A DNA stretch of 64,000 nt from positions 372,001 to 436,000 of the forward strand of contig JAXLTY010000003.1 in assembly GCA_046329815.1 (NCBI GenBank), in the 5' to 3' direction. The stretch is from JADJSS01 sp046329815 (GTDB lineage Bacteria; Bacteroidota; Bacteroidia; Chitinophagales; JADIYW01). The position numbers and the translations under genes were made by a program. The notes below the pieces were generated by a model. The model ran no database searches. It was given only the letters and a program-made list of their open reading frames with translations, and was not told the origin of the DNA. Shown in pieces: positions 15,991 through 24,004 of this stretch; the first letter of the stretch is position 1, and every line of letters starts with the position of its first letter.

Positions 15991-16165
15991 TTACTTTGCT
16001 TTTTTCTAAACTCGTCTTTGTTGTTGTTTATTAGCAAAGCAATAAACGTGGCAAGCGTCACCAACAAATAAATAACGCTATAAAAATTGTATATTTATGG
16101 CAAGTGGTTTGTTGATGAAGAATACCAACAACGGCAAGGAAGTCTAATAAATAAGAATTATTATC

Positions 16166-16552
16166 ATGCTTAAAGAAATTCAAAAATTCGACAAAAATGC
16201 CCTTGCATTAGAGCTGTCGGAAACATTTACCGAAGCAGATGCTGTACTGATCATGCATCTCTTTGAAGAAAAATTACAAGAAGGACATGAGCATGTAAAC
16301 ATACTCATCAAAGTTAAAGACATGTCTATACTAAAACACATGGAGTTGAAAGGGTTTATTAAAGGGGAATGGTGGGGAATTAAACATTTTAGCAAAATAG
16401 GGCGTTGCGCTGTTGTATCACATTCGGGTTTTATAGAATCAGTTATTAAAATAGAAAACAAACTGCTGCATTTTCTTAATCCTGCATTGGAAGAAAAATA
16501 TTTTGACGAATCTCAAATGGACGAAGCAATAAAATTTATAACTCCTGAATAA
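16166..16552 (+). CDS. SpoIIAA-like (STAS-related) protein
   Basis: This 128-residue protein matches the general layout of the SpoIIAA-like family of small cytosolic alpha/beta proteins: ALALELSETFTEADAVLI near the start, NILIKVKDMS in the middle and WWGIKHFSKIGRCAVVSHSGF near residue 80. In this family the usual phosphorylatable Ser of anti-sigma antagonists is not conserved and the role is unclear. It stands alone, with a 48-aa-free gap to its neighbours. Confidence 0.7.
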   Translation: MLKEIQKFDKNALALELSETFTEADAVLIMHLFEEKLQEGHEHVNILIKVKDMSILKHMELKGFIKGEWWGIKHFSKIGRCAVVSHSGFIESVIKIENKLLHFLNPALEEKYFDESQMDEAIKFITPE

Positions 16553-16562
16553 TAAGTCAAAG

Positions 16563-16613
16563 CTAAGCACAAGCACGCAACATTGTAAGCAAAGCTGGAT
16601 GCTTGCTAGTTGA
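16563..16613. repeat. intergenic repeat, left copy
   Basis: A segment containing CTAAGCACAAGCACGCAA and AAGCAAAGCTGGATGCTTGC recurs with differences at 17709-17762. The two copies bracket the gene at 16764-17645. They are imperfect and could be an intergenic repeat family rather than an insertion scar. Confidence 0.5.
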
Positions 16614-16699
16614 GGTAAAATTTCAATCGGTTGGTGAGATACCAACCGATAGTAAAAAAGCATAAAATCACCATTTGCTGATTTATAAATTACTTTAAT

Positions 16700-16718
16700 T
16701 ATATTTGGAATATATTTG
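16700..16718 (+). promoter_or_regulatory. two overlapping-range -7 boxes (TATATTTG)
   Basis: TATATTTG occurs at 16700-16707 and again at 16711-16718, matching the Bacteroidota TAnnTTTG -7 consensus. It lies about 45 bp before the ATG at 16764. No convincing -33 TTTG was identified. Confidence 0.45.
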
Positions 16719-16763
16719 CGTAGAAAGTTATCCATTGGATAATGTAATAATTTGACAAAATAA

Positions 16764-17645
16764 ATGGCTGATAATATAGATGAAGAACATTTAGATGTTC
16801 CAAGCAATACTCAATCAGAAATCTCTTCAGAAGAAATTACTTCTACTGAAGACACTGAAACCATTAACCAAAATCATGAAACTGAAAACATGGAAGTACA
16901 TCATCATACCCATCATGAAGGAAAGAAAAGCTGGAAATCATACATGTGGGAATTTATTATGCTATTTTTAGCAGTATTCTGCAGTTTTTTAGCTGAATGG
17001 CAGTTGGAACATACTATTGAACATAGCCGCGAAAAAGAGTTTATTATATCAATGATAAAAGAATTAGAAAGCGACAATGCAAAAATTACTGGAGTGTTTG
17101 CTGATACAGTTCAAAATAATAAACTGGATTCTTTGAAAATTGCATTGGCTAATATTGATAATGACCCAAACAATGTTAAAAAAGCATACATATTAAAAAA
17201 TAGTATTGGGTCTATGTCAAGTTTGCCATTTAATAAAAGTACTATAAGCCAACTAAAAAATGGCGGTAATATGCGTCTAATAAGAAACCGTGATGTGGTT
17301 GAAAGCATAAACCTGATAGACAATAATATAGATTACTTAGTAGTACAAGGAGCAATCTATGATAAATTTGTTTTAAACAATTTGGAATTTATTTCAAAAA
17401 TATTTGACATCCGATATAGTATCAAGTTTAACAGTTCCAAAAGTAAATTAACCTATGATGACTATATAATGCAGCTCTCTGACATTAAGTATTTAAGTGA
17501 TGATGAAAATCTAAGACTTGAATTTGCCAGCCAGATTGGGTTTCAAAAAAGAATTTTTGGCAATTACATTTATATGCTAAAGAACTATCAGGAATTATCC
17601 AAGCGAACGATAGAGTTTTTAAAAAAAGAATATCATATTGAATAA
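16764..17645 (+). CDS. membrane protein of unknown function
   Basis: This 293-residue protein has an acidic Ser/Thr/Glu-rich N-terminus (about 1-45), a His-rich patch (HHHTHHEGKKSWKSY), one transmembrane helix (EFIMLFLAVFCSFLAEW, about residues 72-88) and then a long helical extracytoplasmic or cytoplasmic part beginning HTIEHSREKEF. Similar proteins with a 'HxHEGKKSWKSYxWEFxMLFLAVFCGFLAE' segment are common in Bacteroidota and uncharacterised. Imperfect direct repeats flank it. Confidence 0.7.
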   Translation: MADNIDEEHLDVPSNTQSEISSEEITSTEDTETINQNHETENMEVHHHTHHEGKKSWKSYMWEFIMLFLAVFCSFLAEWQLEHTIEHSREKEFIISMIKELESDNAKITGVFADTVQNNKLDSLKIALANIDNDPNNVKKAYILKNSIGSMSSLPFNKSTISQLKNGGNMRLIRNRDVVESINLIDNNIDYLVVQGAIYDKFVLNNLEFISKIFDIRYSIKFNSSKSKLTYDDYIMQLSDIKYLSDDENLRLEFASQIGFQKRIFGNYIYMLKNYQELSKRTIEFLKKEYHIE

Positions 17646-17708
17646 GCCAAAAGTAAAGTTTACGTGTTCAAGTTAATAAAACGGTGTAAAAATGAAACAA
17701 ACAGACAT

Positions 17709-17762
17709 ACTAAGCACCAGCACGCAATACACCAAGCAAAGCTGCATGCTTACGCTAGTTGA
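17709..17762. repeat. intergenic repeat, right copy
   Basis: Counterpart of 16563-16613, with CTAAGCACCAGCACGCAA and AAGCAAAGCTGCATGCTTACGC followed by GCTAGTTGAG in both. Confidence 0.5.
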
Positions 17763-17793
17763 GAGAAATTTAAATGATAAATGATAGGTAGGT

Positions 17794-17850
17794 AGTCCTT
17801 CGATAAACTCAGGATGACAGGGACAACAAACTCAGGATGACAGGACAGCA
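17794..17850. repeat. dispersed 'TCATCCTGAGTTTATCGAAGG' repeat
   Basis: Two copies of AAACTCAGGATGACAG, the first preceded by CCTTCGAT, lie back to back. The same family occurs at 22461, 22582 and 26112. They are short palindrome halves dispersed in this genome. Confidence 0.6.
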
Positions 17851-17855
17851 GTTAC

Positions 17856-19199
17856 TTATGCTTCTACAAGATTATTTAAACGGAAATAGTGTTTTACATC
17901 GGTGATGGACTGCGGATTGTTGACGTAGTCTTCGAACTCATGACGGAAATGACGGATAGCTGCCGCGACAGGCCATGCCGCTGCTTCGCCTAACGGACAA
18001 ATGGTTTTACCTTCTATTTTTGATTGAATGTCCCACAGTAAATCGATATCTTGTAAAGTTGCAGTGCCTGCGATGAATTTCTTTAAGATCTTTTCCATCC
18101 AGCCGGTTCCTTCGCGGCACGGCGAACATTGTCCGCAGCTTTCGTGGTGATAGAAGCGCGCGAACGTGAACAGGTTTTTTACGATGGATGTGTCTTCGTC
18201 CATCACAATAAAACCGCCTGAACCCAGCATGGTGCCTGTTGCAAAACCGCCATCGCTTAATGATTCGTAGCTCATTAAACGCGGTTCGCCGTTGGCTGTT
18301 TTTAAAATTAATTCAGTCGGCAACACGGGTACGGAAGAACCGCCGGCAACGACTGCTTTTAGTTTTTTGCCGTTGCGGATGCCTCCACAATATTGGTCTG
18401 AATAGATGAATTCTTCTACCGGAACGCCTAATTCGATTTCATAAACGCCCGGTTTATTGATGTGTCCTGATGCGGAAATTAATTTGGTGCCTGTTGATTT
18501 GCCGATACCGATTTTTGCATACGCTTCGCCGCCGTCATTGACGATTGGAACTACTGCTGCAATGGTTTCGACATTGTTTACCACCGTTGGGCAACCCCAA
18601 AGACCTGCTACTGCCGGAAACGGTGGTTTGATGCGCGGATTGCCGCGTTTGCCTTCGAGTGATTCGATCAACGCGGTTTCTTCGCCACAGATGTATGCAC
18701 CGCCGCCAGGTTGTACATACAAGTCTAAATCGTAACCGGTTCCTAAAATATTTTTGCCTAAAAAGCCGGCTGCGTATGCTTCCTTAATGGCTTTTTGTAA
18801 AATTTTGATGACATAGAAATACTCGCCGCGCACATATATATAAGATGTGTTGGCGCCTAAAGCGAAGCTTGATGTGATCATTCCTTCGATTAACAAATGC
18901 GGAATGCGTTCCATTAAATAGCGGTCTTTGAAAGTGCCCGGTTCTGATTCGTCTGCATTGCACACTAAGTAGCGCGGCACGCCTTCGGGTTTTGCGAGGA
19001 AACTCCATTTCATGCCTGTCGGGAAACCTGCGCCGCCACGACCGCGTAAGCCGGAAACTTTTACCTGTTCTACAATTTCTTCCGGTTTCATGGTTTTCAA
19101 TGCCTTCTCTACTGATTTGTAGCCATTGTTTTGGCGATAGACTTCAAATGTATTGATGCCAGGAATATGATCGTATTGTAAAAGTAATTTCTTGCTCAT
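17856..19199 (-). CDS. nuoF: NADH-quinone oxidoreductase subunit F
   Basis: This 447-residue subunit binds NADH, FMN and the N3 [4Fe-4S] cluster of complex I, on the cytosolic arm. Visible signatures are the NADH/FMN loop GLRGRGGAGFPTG, CNADESEPGTFKDR and the cluster motif SCGQCSPCREGT with a later TICPLGE cysteine. The length is typical. It begins 2 bp after the TOPRIM-like gene, which together with an AAA ATPase separates it from nuoE. No other nuo genes are visible in the window, so nuoE-nuoF form a detached pair. Confidence 0.97.
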   Translation of the reverse strand: MSKKLLLQYDHIPGINTFEVYRQNNGYKSVEKALKTMKPEEIVEQVKVSGLRGRGGAGFPTGMKWSFLAKPEGVPRYLVCNADESEPGTFKDRYLMERIPHLLIEGMITSSFALGANTSYIYVRGEYFYVIKILQKAIKEAYAAGFLGKNILGTGYDLDLYVQPGGGAYICGEETALIESLEGKRGNPRIKPPFPAVAGLWGCPTVVNNVETIAAVVPIVNDGGEAYAKIGIGKSTGTKLISASGHINKPGVYEIELGVPVEEFIYSDQYCGGIRNGKKLKAVVAGGSSVPVLPTELILKTANGEPRLMSYESLSDGGFATGTMLGSGGFIVMDEDTSIVKNLFTFARFYHHESCGQCSPCREGTGWMEKILKKFIAGTATLQDIDLLWDIQSKIEGKTICPLGEAAAWPVAAAIRHFRHEFEDYVNNPQSITDVKHYFRLNNLVEA

Positions 19200-19201
19200 G
19201 G

Positions 19202-19837
19202 TTAATTTTGTTTATCAAACAAATTATTTTCTATAAAGTCAATCAGCTTCTTTAATTGTATGTTGTTATCTATTTCTAAGTTCCAAAGTCCTGAATCTAA
19301 AAATTTAATTTCAGTTTTTCTATTTTGATATCCTATTGTTTTAAATTTACTTAATAAATCAACATAAGAATAAAGATAGCCATCTATATTTGGCAAATTT
19401 AAAGGATGTTTTAATTGAACGCGATTAAAACAAGCTATCATTTTGTGCCAACATTCATCAAAAAATCCAAACTCATCTTTAAAACAAGTTTTTACTAAAT
19501 CTTCCAATTCGCCTTCTATATTATCATCAAAAGGTAATAAATAAATTAAAAATTCAACACCTAATTCTTTCGCAACCTTATTATATTCACCTAATCTTTT
19601 CTCTCTGCCACCGTTTTTAGCTAGATAGTCGGTATCAAAAATAACAAGATTCTTTGCATTGGTTTCTATGCGTTCCGCTACTTTAAATGCAGGATGATTT
19701 TGCAGATTATCTTTTCCTTGAACATTAATGACTATTTGATCATCTTCTATTTGAAAGAACTTAGATAAAATTGCGTCTATAAATAACTTATCGCTTGCAC
19801 CTTCTACAAATATTTTATTTAGACCAATTTCTTTCAT
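19202..19837 (-). CDS. TOPRIM-like (DUF3226-type) nuclease partner protein
   Basis: This 211-residue protein starts KIFVEGASDKLFI, the conserved Glu strand of TOPRIM/OLD-type nucleases. It continues with NLVIFDTDYLAKNGGR (the DxD motif) and EGELEDL. The pattern is that of DUF3226-type TOPRIM proteins encoded next to an AAA ATPase. It follows the ATPase by 4 bp and precedes nuoF by 2 bp. The coding sequence is AT-rich compared with nuoE and nuoF, so horizontal insertion is likely. By analogy with split OLD/PARIS-type pairs it may be a toxic effector released by the ATPase, which is inference. Confidence 0.75.
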   Translation of the reverse strand: MKEIGLNKIFVEGASDKLFIDAILSKFFQIEDDQIVINVQGKDNLQNHPAFKVAERIETNAKNLVIFDTDYLAKNGGREKRLGEYNKVAKELGVEFLIYLLPFDDNIEGELEDLVKTCFKDEFGFFDECWHKMIACFNRVQLKHPLNLPNIDGYLYSYVDLLSKFKTIGYQNRKTEIKFLDSGLWNLEIDNNIQLKKLIDFIENNLFDKQN

Positions 19838-19841
19838 TTGA

Positions 19842-20999
19842 CTAACCTCTAAAGTTGTAGTTAGAAATTAATCCTGTTTTGATATTGTCGTAAGAGAATG
19901 TACTAGCATAGATTTTGCCACTTTTCTTGCTTTCTTCTAATTCAATCAACCTGATATCATTGCTAAAATCTTCTCCTAATTCGTCTGCTGCTTTAGCAAA
20001 AGCATCTATGCATTCTTGTGAATGTGTAGTGGCAAAGAGTTGGACATCTTCATTATTTGCTACCTGAAGAATAATTTTCCAAAACGCTGCTAATTTAGAA
20101 TGATGAATTCCTGTTCCAACTTCGTCTATCATCAAGTGCTTATCTTTGCATTTTTGAATTTCCAAAATATACCTAATAAATTCATTAATTCCGTCGCCTA
20201 AGAATGTAATAGGAACATAATCCTCAAAACGCTTAAGTTTAATACACAAAATATCAATTTGTCTGTAGTCTCTAATGTTTATATCTTCAATATCTTCATA
20301 AAACAATGACAGGTATTTTATAAAATTAACTTTCTGTTCATAATTTAAAGATTTAATACCTGATGTATCATATCTAGAAAGAAATGCAGCAGTTAGACTT
20401 TCACCTTCGTTCAAACCAATAATTTCTGAATAGAATTGTACAACATCAAGATTAAATCCTGTATTTTTATAAATCATCGGCAAATAACCGTATTGTAAAT
20501 CTCGTTTAAAGTCATCTAAATACATAAATTGTATTTCATCTAAAATACCATCTTTAAATATTCTTATCCAAAGATTGGGTCTTCCTACTTTATAATTATG
20601 TTTTTTTTCTTTTTGAAAGTCATTTTCATTCAATTCATTAACTCTAACATCTTGAAATTTATAATTAAATGACACTGAATTCTTATTTTTCCAATTAAAT
20701 TCAATATCATTAATTGTGTTTTTGTTTTTTAAATAGTCAAAATAGTTATCAGATGGGAAAACTGGATTATTTGAGTGGATATTTTTAGGATGAATATGAA
20801 CCAATCTATTACATAATATGCGATGTAAATTCTCAATACAATAATCTACATTTTCATCTATTAATAAACTTTCTAATAATGTTGTCTTTCCAACATTATT
20901 GTCACCGGTAATGAGATTAAACTGACCAATATTTTCTACGCTAAGATGGTCAAACTTTTTAAAATTTTTTACTTCTATTTCGGTAATGTGATTACTCAT
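19842..20999 (-). CDS. AAA family ATPase (OLD/ABC-like), putative defence sensor
   Basis: This 385-residue protein has Walker A G32DNNVGKTT40, an ABC-type signature-like LGDGINEFIRYI, Walker B KHLMIDEVGTGIHHSKL near residue 290 and an H-loop ATTHSQECI. That order is of OLD/RecF-like AAA_15/AAA_21 ATPases. It is encoded 5 bp after nuoE and 4 bp before the TOPRIM-like gene. Related ATPase+TOPRIM pairs act in phage defence (OLD, PARIS), but whether this one does is inference. It could also be another ATPase with a DUF3226 partner of unknown role. Confidence 0.8.
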   Translation of the reverse strand: MSNHITEIEVKNFKKFDHLSVENIGQFNLITGDNNVGKTTLLESLLIDENVDYCIENLHRILCNRLVHIHPKNIHSNNPVFPSDNYFDYLKNKNTINDIEFNWKNKNSVSFNYKFQDVRVNELNENDFQKEKKHNYKVGRPNLWIRIFKDGILDEIQFMYLDDFKRDLQYGYLPMIYKNTGFNLDVVQFYSEIIGLNEGESLTAAFLSRYDTSGIKSLNYEQKVNFIKYLSLFYEDIEDINIRDYRQIDILCIKLKRFEDYVPITFLGDGINEFIRYILEIQKCKDKHLMIDEVGTGIHHSKLAAFWKIILQVANNEDVQLFATTHSQECIDAFAKAADELGEDFSNDIRLIELEESKKSGKIYASTFSYDNIKTGLISNYNFRG

Positions 21000-21004
21000 T
21001 AATA

Positions 21005-21529
21005 TTAAACGTATCTGCTGTATTTATTTTCTGCTCTTAGTTCATCTAAGATCGTATCGATCTTTTCAAAAGTAAGATTTTCATAGTATTTATCGCCTAC
21101 CTGGAACATGGGCGCAGTGCCACATGAACCAAGACATTCTACCGTTTTGATCTGGAACATGCCGTCCTGCGTTGGCTGTCCGGTTTCTACCTGTAATTTT
21201 TTCTCTAAATAACGAACGATGTCTTCCGCACCGCACATCCAGCATGAACTGGTCTGGCAAACCTCGATCAGGTATTTTCCAACCGGTTTTAAGTTGTACA
21301 TCGAATAGAACGATGCTACTTCATACACTTCAATCGGCTGAATATTTAAGATAGATGCTACATAATCCATCGTTTCTACGCTTAACCAACCGCCGAATTC
21401 AGCTTGCGCCAAATGCAGCAACGGCAGCAACGCAGATTTACTTTTGTCGGATGGATATTGTAAGAGTATTTCGTGCACTTTTTCAAGTGCTTCGAGCGAA
21501 AATTGAATTTGCGGTTTGGTTTCAGTCAT
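21005..21529 (-). CDS. nuoE: NADH-quinone oxidoreductase subunit E
   Basis: This 174-residue thioredoxin-fold subunit carries the N1a [2Fe-2S] cluster of complex I. Cluster cysteines are seen in VCQTSSCWMCG and ECLGSCGTAPM. The N-terminal helical region EKVHEILLQYPSDKSKSALLPLLHLAQ is typical. It heads the transcript nuoE-ATPase-TOPRIM-nuoF, all on the minus strand with gaps of 2-5 bp. Confidence 0.95.
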   Translation of the reverse strand: MTETKPQIQFSLEALEKVHEILLQYPSDKSKSALLPLLHLAQAEFGGWLSVETMDYVASILNIQPIEVYEVASFYSMYNLKPVGKYLIEVCQTSSCWMCGAEDIVRYLEKKLQVETGQPTQDGMFQIKTVECLGSCGTAPMFQVGDKYYENLTFEKIDTILDELRAENKYSRYV

Positions 21530-21638
21530 GTGATTTTCTTAATCGGAAACGAACTGTTTGGATGCACAAATATAGTGTTTTTCAGAAACGTTTACCAAAA
21601 ATAAAGGAACAATTGTCTTACTATATGTTAAGCAGAAA

Positions 21639-22178
21639 TCATTTTTTGAACATTGGTAAAGGTTTCAACGGATGCTGAAACAAGTTTTTGTAAAATAATC
21701 TTGCCAGGAAGAAATGAAATCCTTTATATGGAAATTCTGTTTTTACTTCTTTTATAATTTCTGCAGGAATTTCAAAACGCATAAAATCTAGAGATACATC
21801 TGTCCAGTCTGCTTTGCGGAAATTGTTTACCGAAGTTTCAAAGCTGCCTTTATAAGCTGTTGTTTTGTGATGATTATCTATCATTAAGGCAATTTCTTCC
21901 GACCAATATGTTTTATTACTTTTTGCTAAATATGCATTTGCTAAATCAATCGATGGTTGCAGATAATCGAAGGTATGGTGTGTCCAAATGGCTAGATCGT
22001 GAAAGAAAGCAGCGATGGCATATTTTTCAGCTTCTTCATTTTTACTTAAATACAACGCATAATTGAAAATACGATAGACGTGGTTTCTGTATTTCTCGTA
22101 ATCATTGCCAATAGCATCTTTATACAAAGCAAAGAGCGCCTCGATAATCGGATGTTGCTGTACAATGTTGTCTGACAT
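21639..22178 (-). CDS. HD-domain metal-dependent phosphohydrolase (predicted)
   Basis: This 179-residue protein has the HD motif AAFFHDLAIWTHHTFDYL near residue 67, plus a preceding helix with conserved H and an ENH-like DNHHKTTAYKG. It belongs by pattern to small HD hydrolases of unknown substrate. It lies between nuoE and rnpB on the same strand, 109 bp upstream of nuoE. Confidence 0.8.
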   Translation of the reverse strand: MSDNIVQQHPIIEALFALYKDAIGNDYEKYRNHVYRIFNYALYLSKNEEAEKYAIAAFFHDLAIWTHHTFDYLQPSIDLANAYLAKSNKTYWSEEIALMIDNHHKTTAYKGSFETSVNNFRKADWTDVSLDFMRFEIPAEIIKEVKTEFPYKGFHFFLARLFYKNLFQHPLKPLPMFKK

Positions 22179-22194
22179 ATTTTTAAAGTTATTA

Positions 22195-22222
22195 GTTATT
22201 CGGTGTTAGTTATTCGGTATTA
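22195..22222. repeat. 14-mer tandem repeat (2 copies)
   Basis: GTTATTCGGTGTTA is followed directly by GTTATTCGGTATTA. The unit is two heptamers, like the arrays at 28384, 28432, 29001, 59851 and 60003. Confidence 0.7.
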
Positions 22223-22460
22223 AAAAAGCAATCCCAATAACGTATATCAAATAACGTATAACACTATACTCAAAAAATGCAGGTTCATAAGCCGAATTCT
22301 GTTTCAACTCTATCATTTATCTGGACTTGCCATCGCTGACAAGTTCTATCCATCTACCCACCAACTTTAGCGAGCCGCTATCAGGCGTTGGCTTACATGA
22401 TGTTTCAGCGTTTGAGGTTTACCTGAACAAGATATTGCTATCAAGTATTTTTCACCTTAG

Positions 22461-22487
22461 AGATGCTGAAACAAGTTCAGCATGACA
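22461..22487. repeat. dispersed repeat inside rnpB hairpin
   Basis: AGATGCTGAAACAAGTTCAGCATGACA is an internal palindrome of the dispersed family, placed in a peripheral (P12-like) hairpin of the RNA. Confidence 0.65.
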
Positions 22488-22581
22488 ATGTTATTTTCTG
22501 TGGCACTTTCTCTCGTCTTTCGACGAGACAGCCGTTAGCTGTCAAACTGCTCTGTGCTGTTCGGACTTTCCTTACTTGTTG

Positions 22582-22605
22582 GCTTCGATAAACTCAGCAT
22601 GACAA
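22582..22605. repeat. dispersed repeat inside rnpB (P3-like hairpin)
   Basis: GCTTCGATAAACTCAGCATG followed by ACAAG is the TCATCCTGAGTTTATCGAAG-type half, lying between the P1/P2 strand and the P4 5' strand. Confidence 0.65.
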
Positions 22606-22675
22606 GCACGATAGATCGACCTGCGTTGTAAAGATAGTTATAAGTGATAAGATATAAGTTATTTGGTTAAATTAT

Positions 22676-23962
22676 TTACTCAAATACCATCACATTCACG
22701 CCTTCTGAGCCAGATTTCCAGTTGGTGGCTTTCAATGTTCTGCTATTAAATGTCATTGTAATTGTTTGTCTTGCCGTTGTCGGAAAATAAATATCTGCAC
22801 CTTTCAAAAAAGGAAATGCATCGAATGCCGCGATTGTAGCAAGATCGGTTGTTTTATTATTATTATCATCATAGGTAAATAAAGCGATGGTAGTGTTTTC
22901 TTTAGAGCAAAACGTATTTGTAGATAACGTATTTCCATCTAATACTAAAACATCGCGATCCGCAACTGCCGCCTGGCTGGCGCCGAAAAATGCCGTTACA
23001 CTTTGATTATCATCTTTTGGCAAAGCAGCCAAAAATAAACCTGCGATGCTAAATCCGGTTGGAAATGTACGCAAGTAAATTAATTTATCGCTTCGAGTAA
23101 AAGGTTCTCTGTAATAATGCACTTTCCTGCTGCCGGCGATATTATCATACACCACAAACTCGTAATATGTATTGGCTTCGGCACGAAACGGACCCCAAAA
23201 TCCTTTATTATCTGTAGAGAATATAAAATTAGGTTTTGCAGCTAATCGGAAACCGGTTGCCGCGTCTAACTTGTACACTTCTATCACCGTGCTTTCAGAA
23301 AATTTGTTTTCGCCAAAGAAGCCGGCTTTTCCTGACAAAATAATATCGCTTTCGTTTGTTGGTTCAGTGTTAGCAGGAACTGCACCATCGTTAAAAAATT
23401 TATACATGGCTATAAACGTTTCGGCGCAAGTTGCCACTTCATAGTGATCTTTATTATTATATTTTACATTTGTGCCGCCTGTTACATCTCGACCGCCTCT
23501 TGCAATAAAATCGAAAGATGAGTAAATATTTAGAATTGGTGTTGTTCCTTGACTTGACGGTGGAAAACCAGCTAATAAAACCAAATGCTTCACTTTGCTT
23601 TTGTGGGCTGCTAAATACGTTTGTACCACACCGGTTCCGGCACTATGACCTACTAAATCGACCTGCGTTTTGCCTGTTTTTGCTAATACTTCGTTTACCA
23701 GTTTATCCAAATCCTGTTGTGTGGTAGTTCCGCCTAATGAGTTCCAATCGAACGCATACAAATCGGCTAATGAATAACCGTTTGATGTAAACCGTTTTAC
23801 TTGTTTCTCATAGGTATCACCGGAAGCCAAAAAGCCATGTACGAAGATGACAGGCGTTTTACCGGATGGAACCGGATCAGGAATTGATTGTGTCGTATTG
23901 GTTTCTTTTGTGCAAGAAAACAGCGCCATTACGAATAAACTGTAAAACAAGATTTTACGCAT
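22676..23962 (-). CDS. lipoprotein alpha/beta-hydrolase (lipase/esterase)
   Basis: This 428-residue protein has a lipobox LFSCTKE. An alpha/beta-hydrolase domain spans about residues 30-200: PVIFVHGFLASGDTYEKQ (oxyanion strand) and VDLVGHSAGTGVV (nucleophile Ser in GxSxG). The following half is all-beta with no recognised family and may be a surface-attachment or substrate domain. It probably hydrolyses carboxylic esters or lipids at the cell surface. The substrate is unknown. Confidence 0.85.
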   Translation of the reverse strand: MRKILFYSLFVMALFSCTKETNTTQSIPDPVPSGKTPVIFVHGFLASGDTYEKQVKRFTSNGYSLADLYAFDWNSLGGTTTQQDLDKLVNEVLAKTGKTQVDLVGHSAGTGVVQTYLAAHKSKVKHLVLLAGFPPSSQGTTPILNIYSSFDFIARGGRDVTGGTNVKYNNKDHYEVATCAETFIAMYKFFNDGAVPANTEPTNESDIILSGKAGFFGENKFSESTVIEVYKLDAATGFRLAAKPNFIFSTDNKGFWGPFRAEANTYYEFVVYDNIAGSRKVHYYREPFTRSDKLIYLRTFPTGFSIAGLFLAALPKDDNQSVTAFFGASQAAVADRDVLVLDGNTLSTNTFCSKENTTIALFTYDDNNNKTTDLATIAAFDAFPFLKGADIYFPTTARQTITMTFNSRTLKATNWKSGSEGVNVMVFE

Positions 23963-24004
23963 ACTTATTTTGTTTTGTGTAAAACTAAAAATAAGTAAAA
24001 AAGT

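Larger units (their letters stand above)
22278..22625 (-). ncRNA. rnpB: RNase P RNA (M1 RNA)
   Basis: The catalytic RNA of RNase P, which matures tRNA 5' ends. On the minus strand the conserved P4 5' strand GGAAAGTCCGAAC, an AGCGGCTCGC..TGGGTAGATGGATAGAA core and the 3' region CAGAATTCGGCTTATGAACC are present. GCAGG at the 5' end pairs with CCTGC at the 3' end (P1). Two dispersed palindromic repeats sit in peripheral hairpins at 22461-22487 and 22582-22605. Ends are estimated from pairing. Confidence 0.9.
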
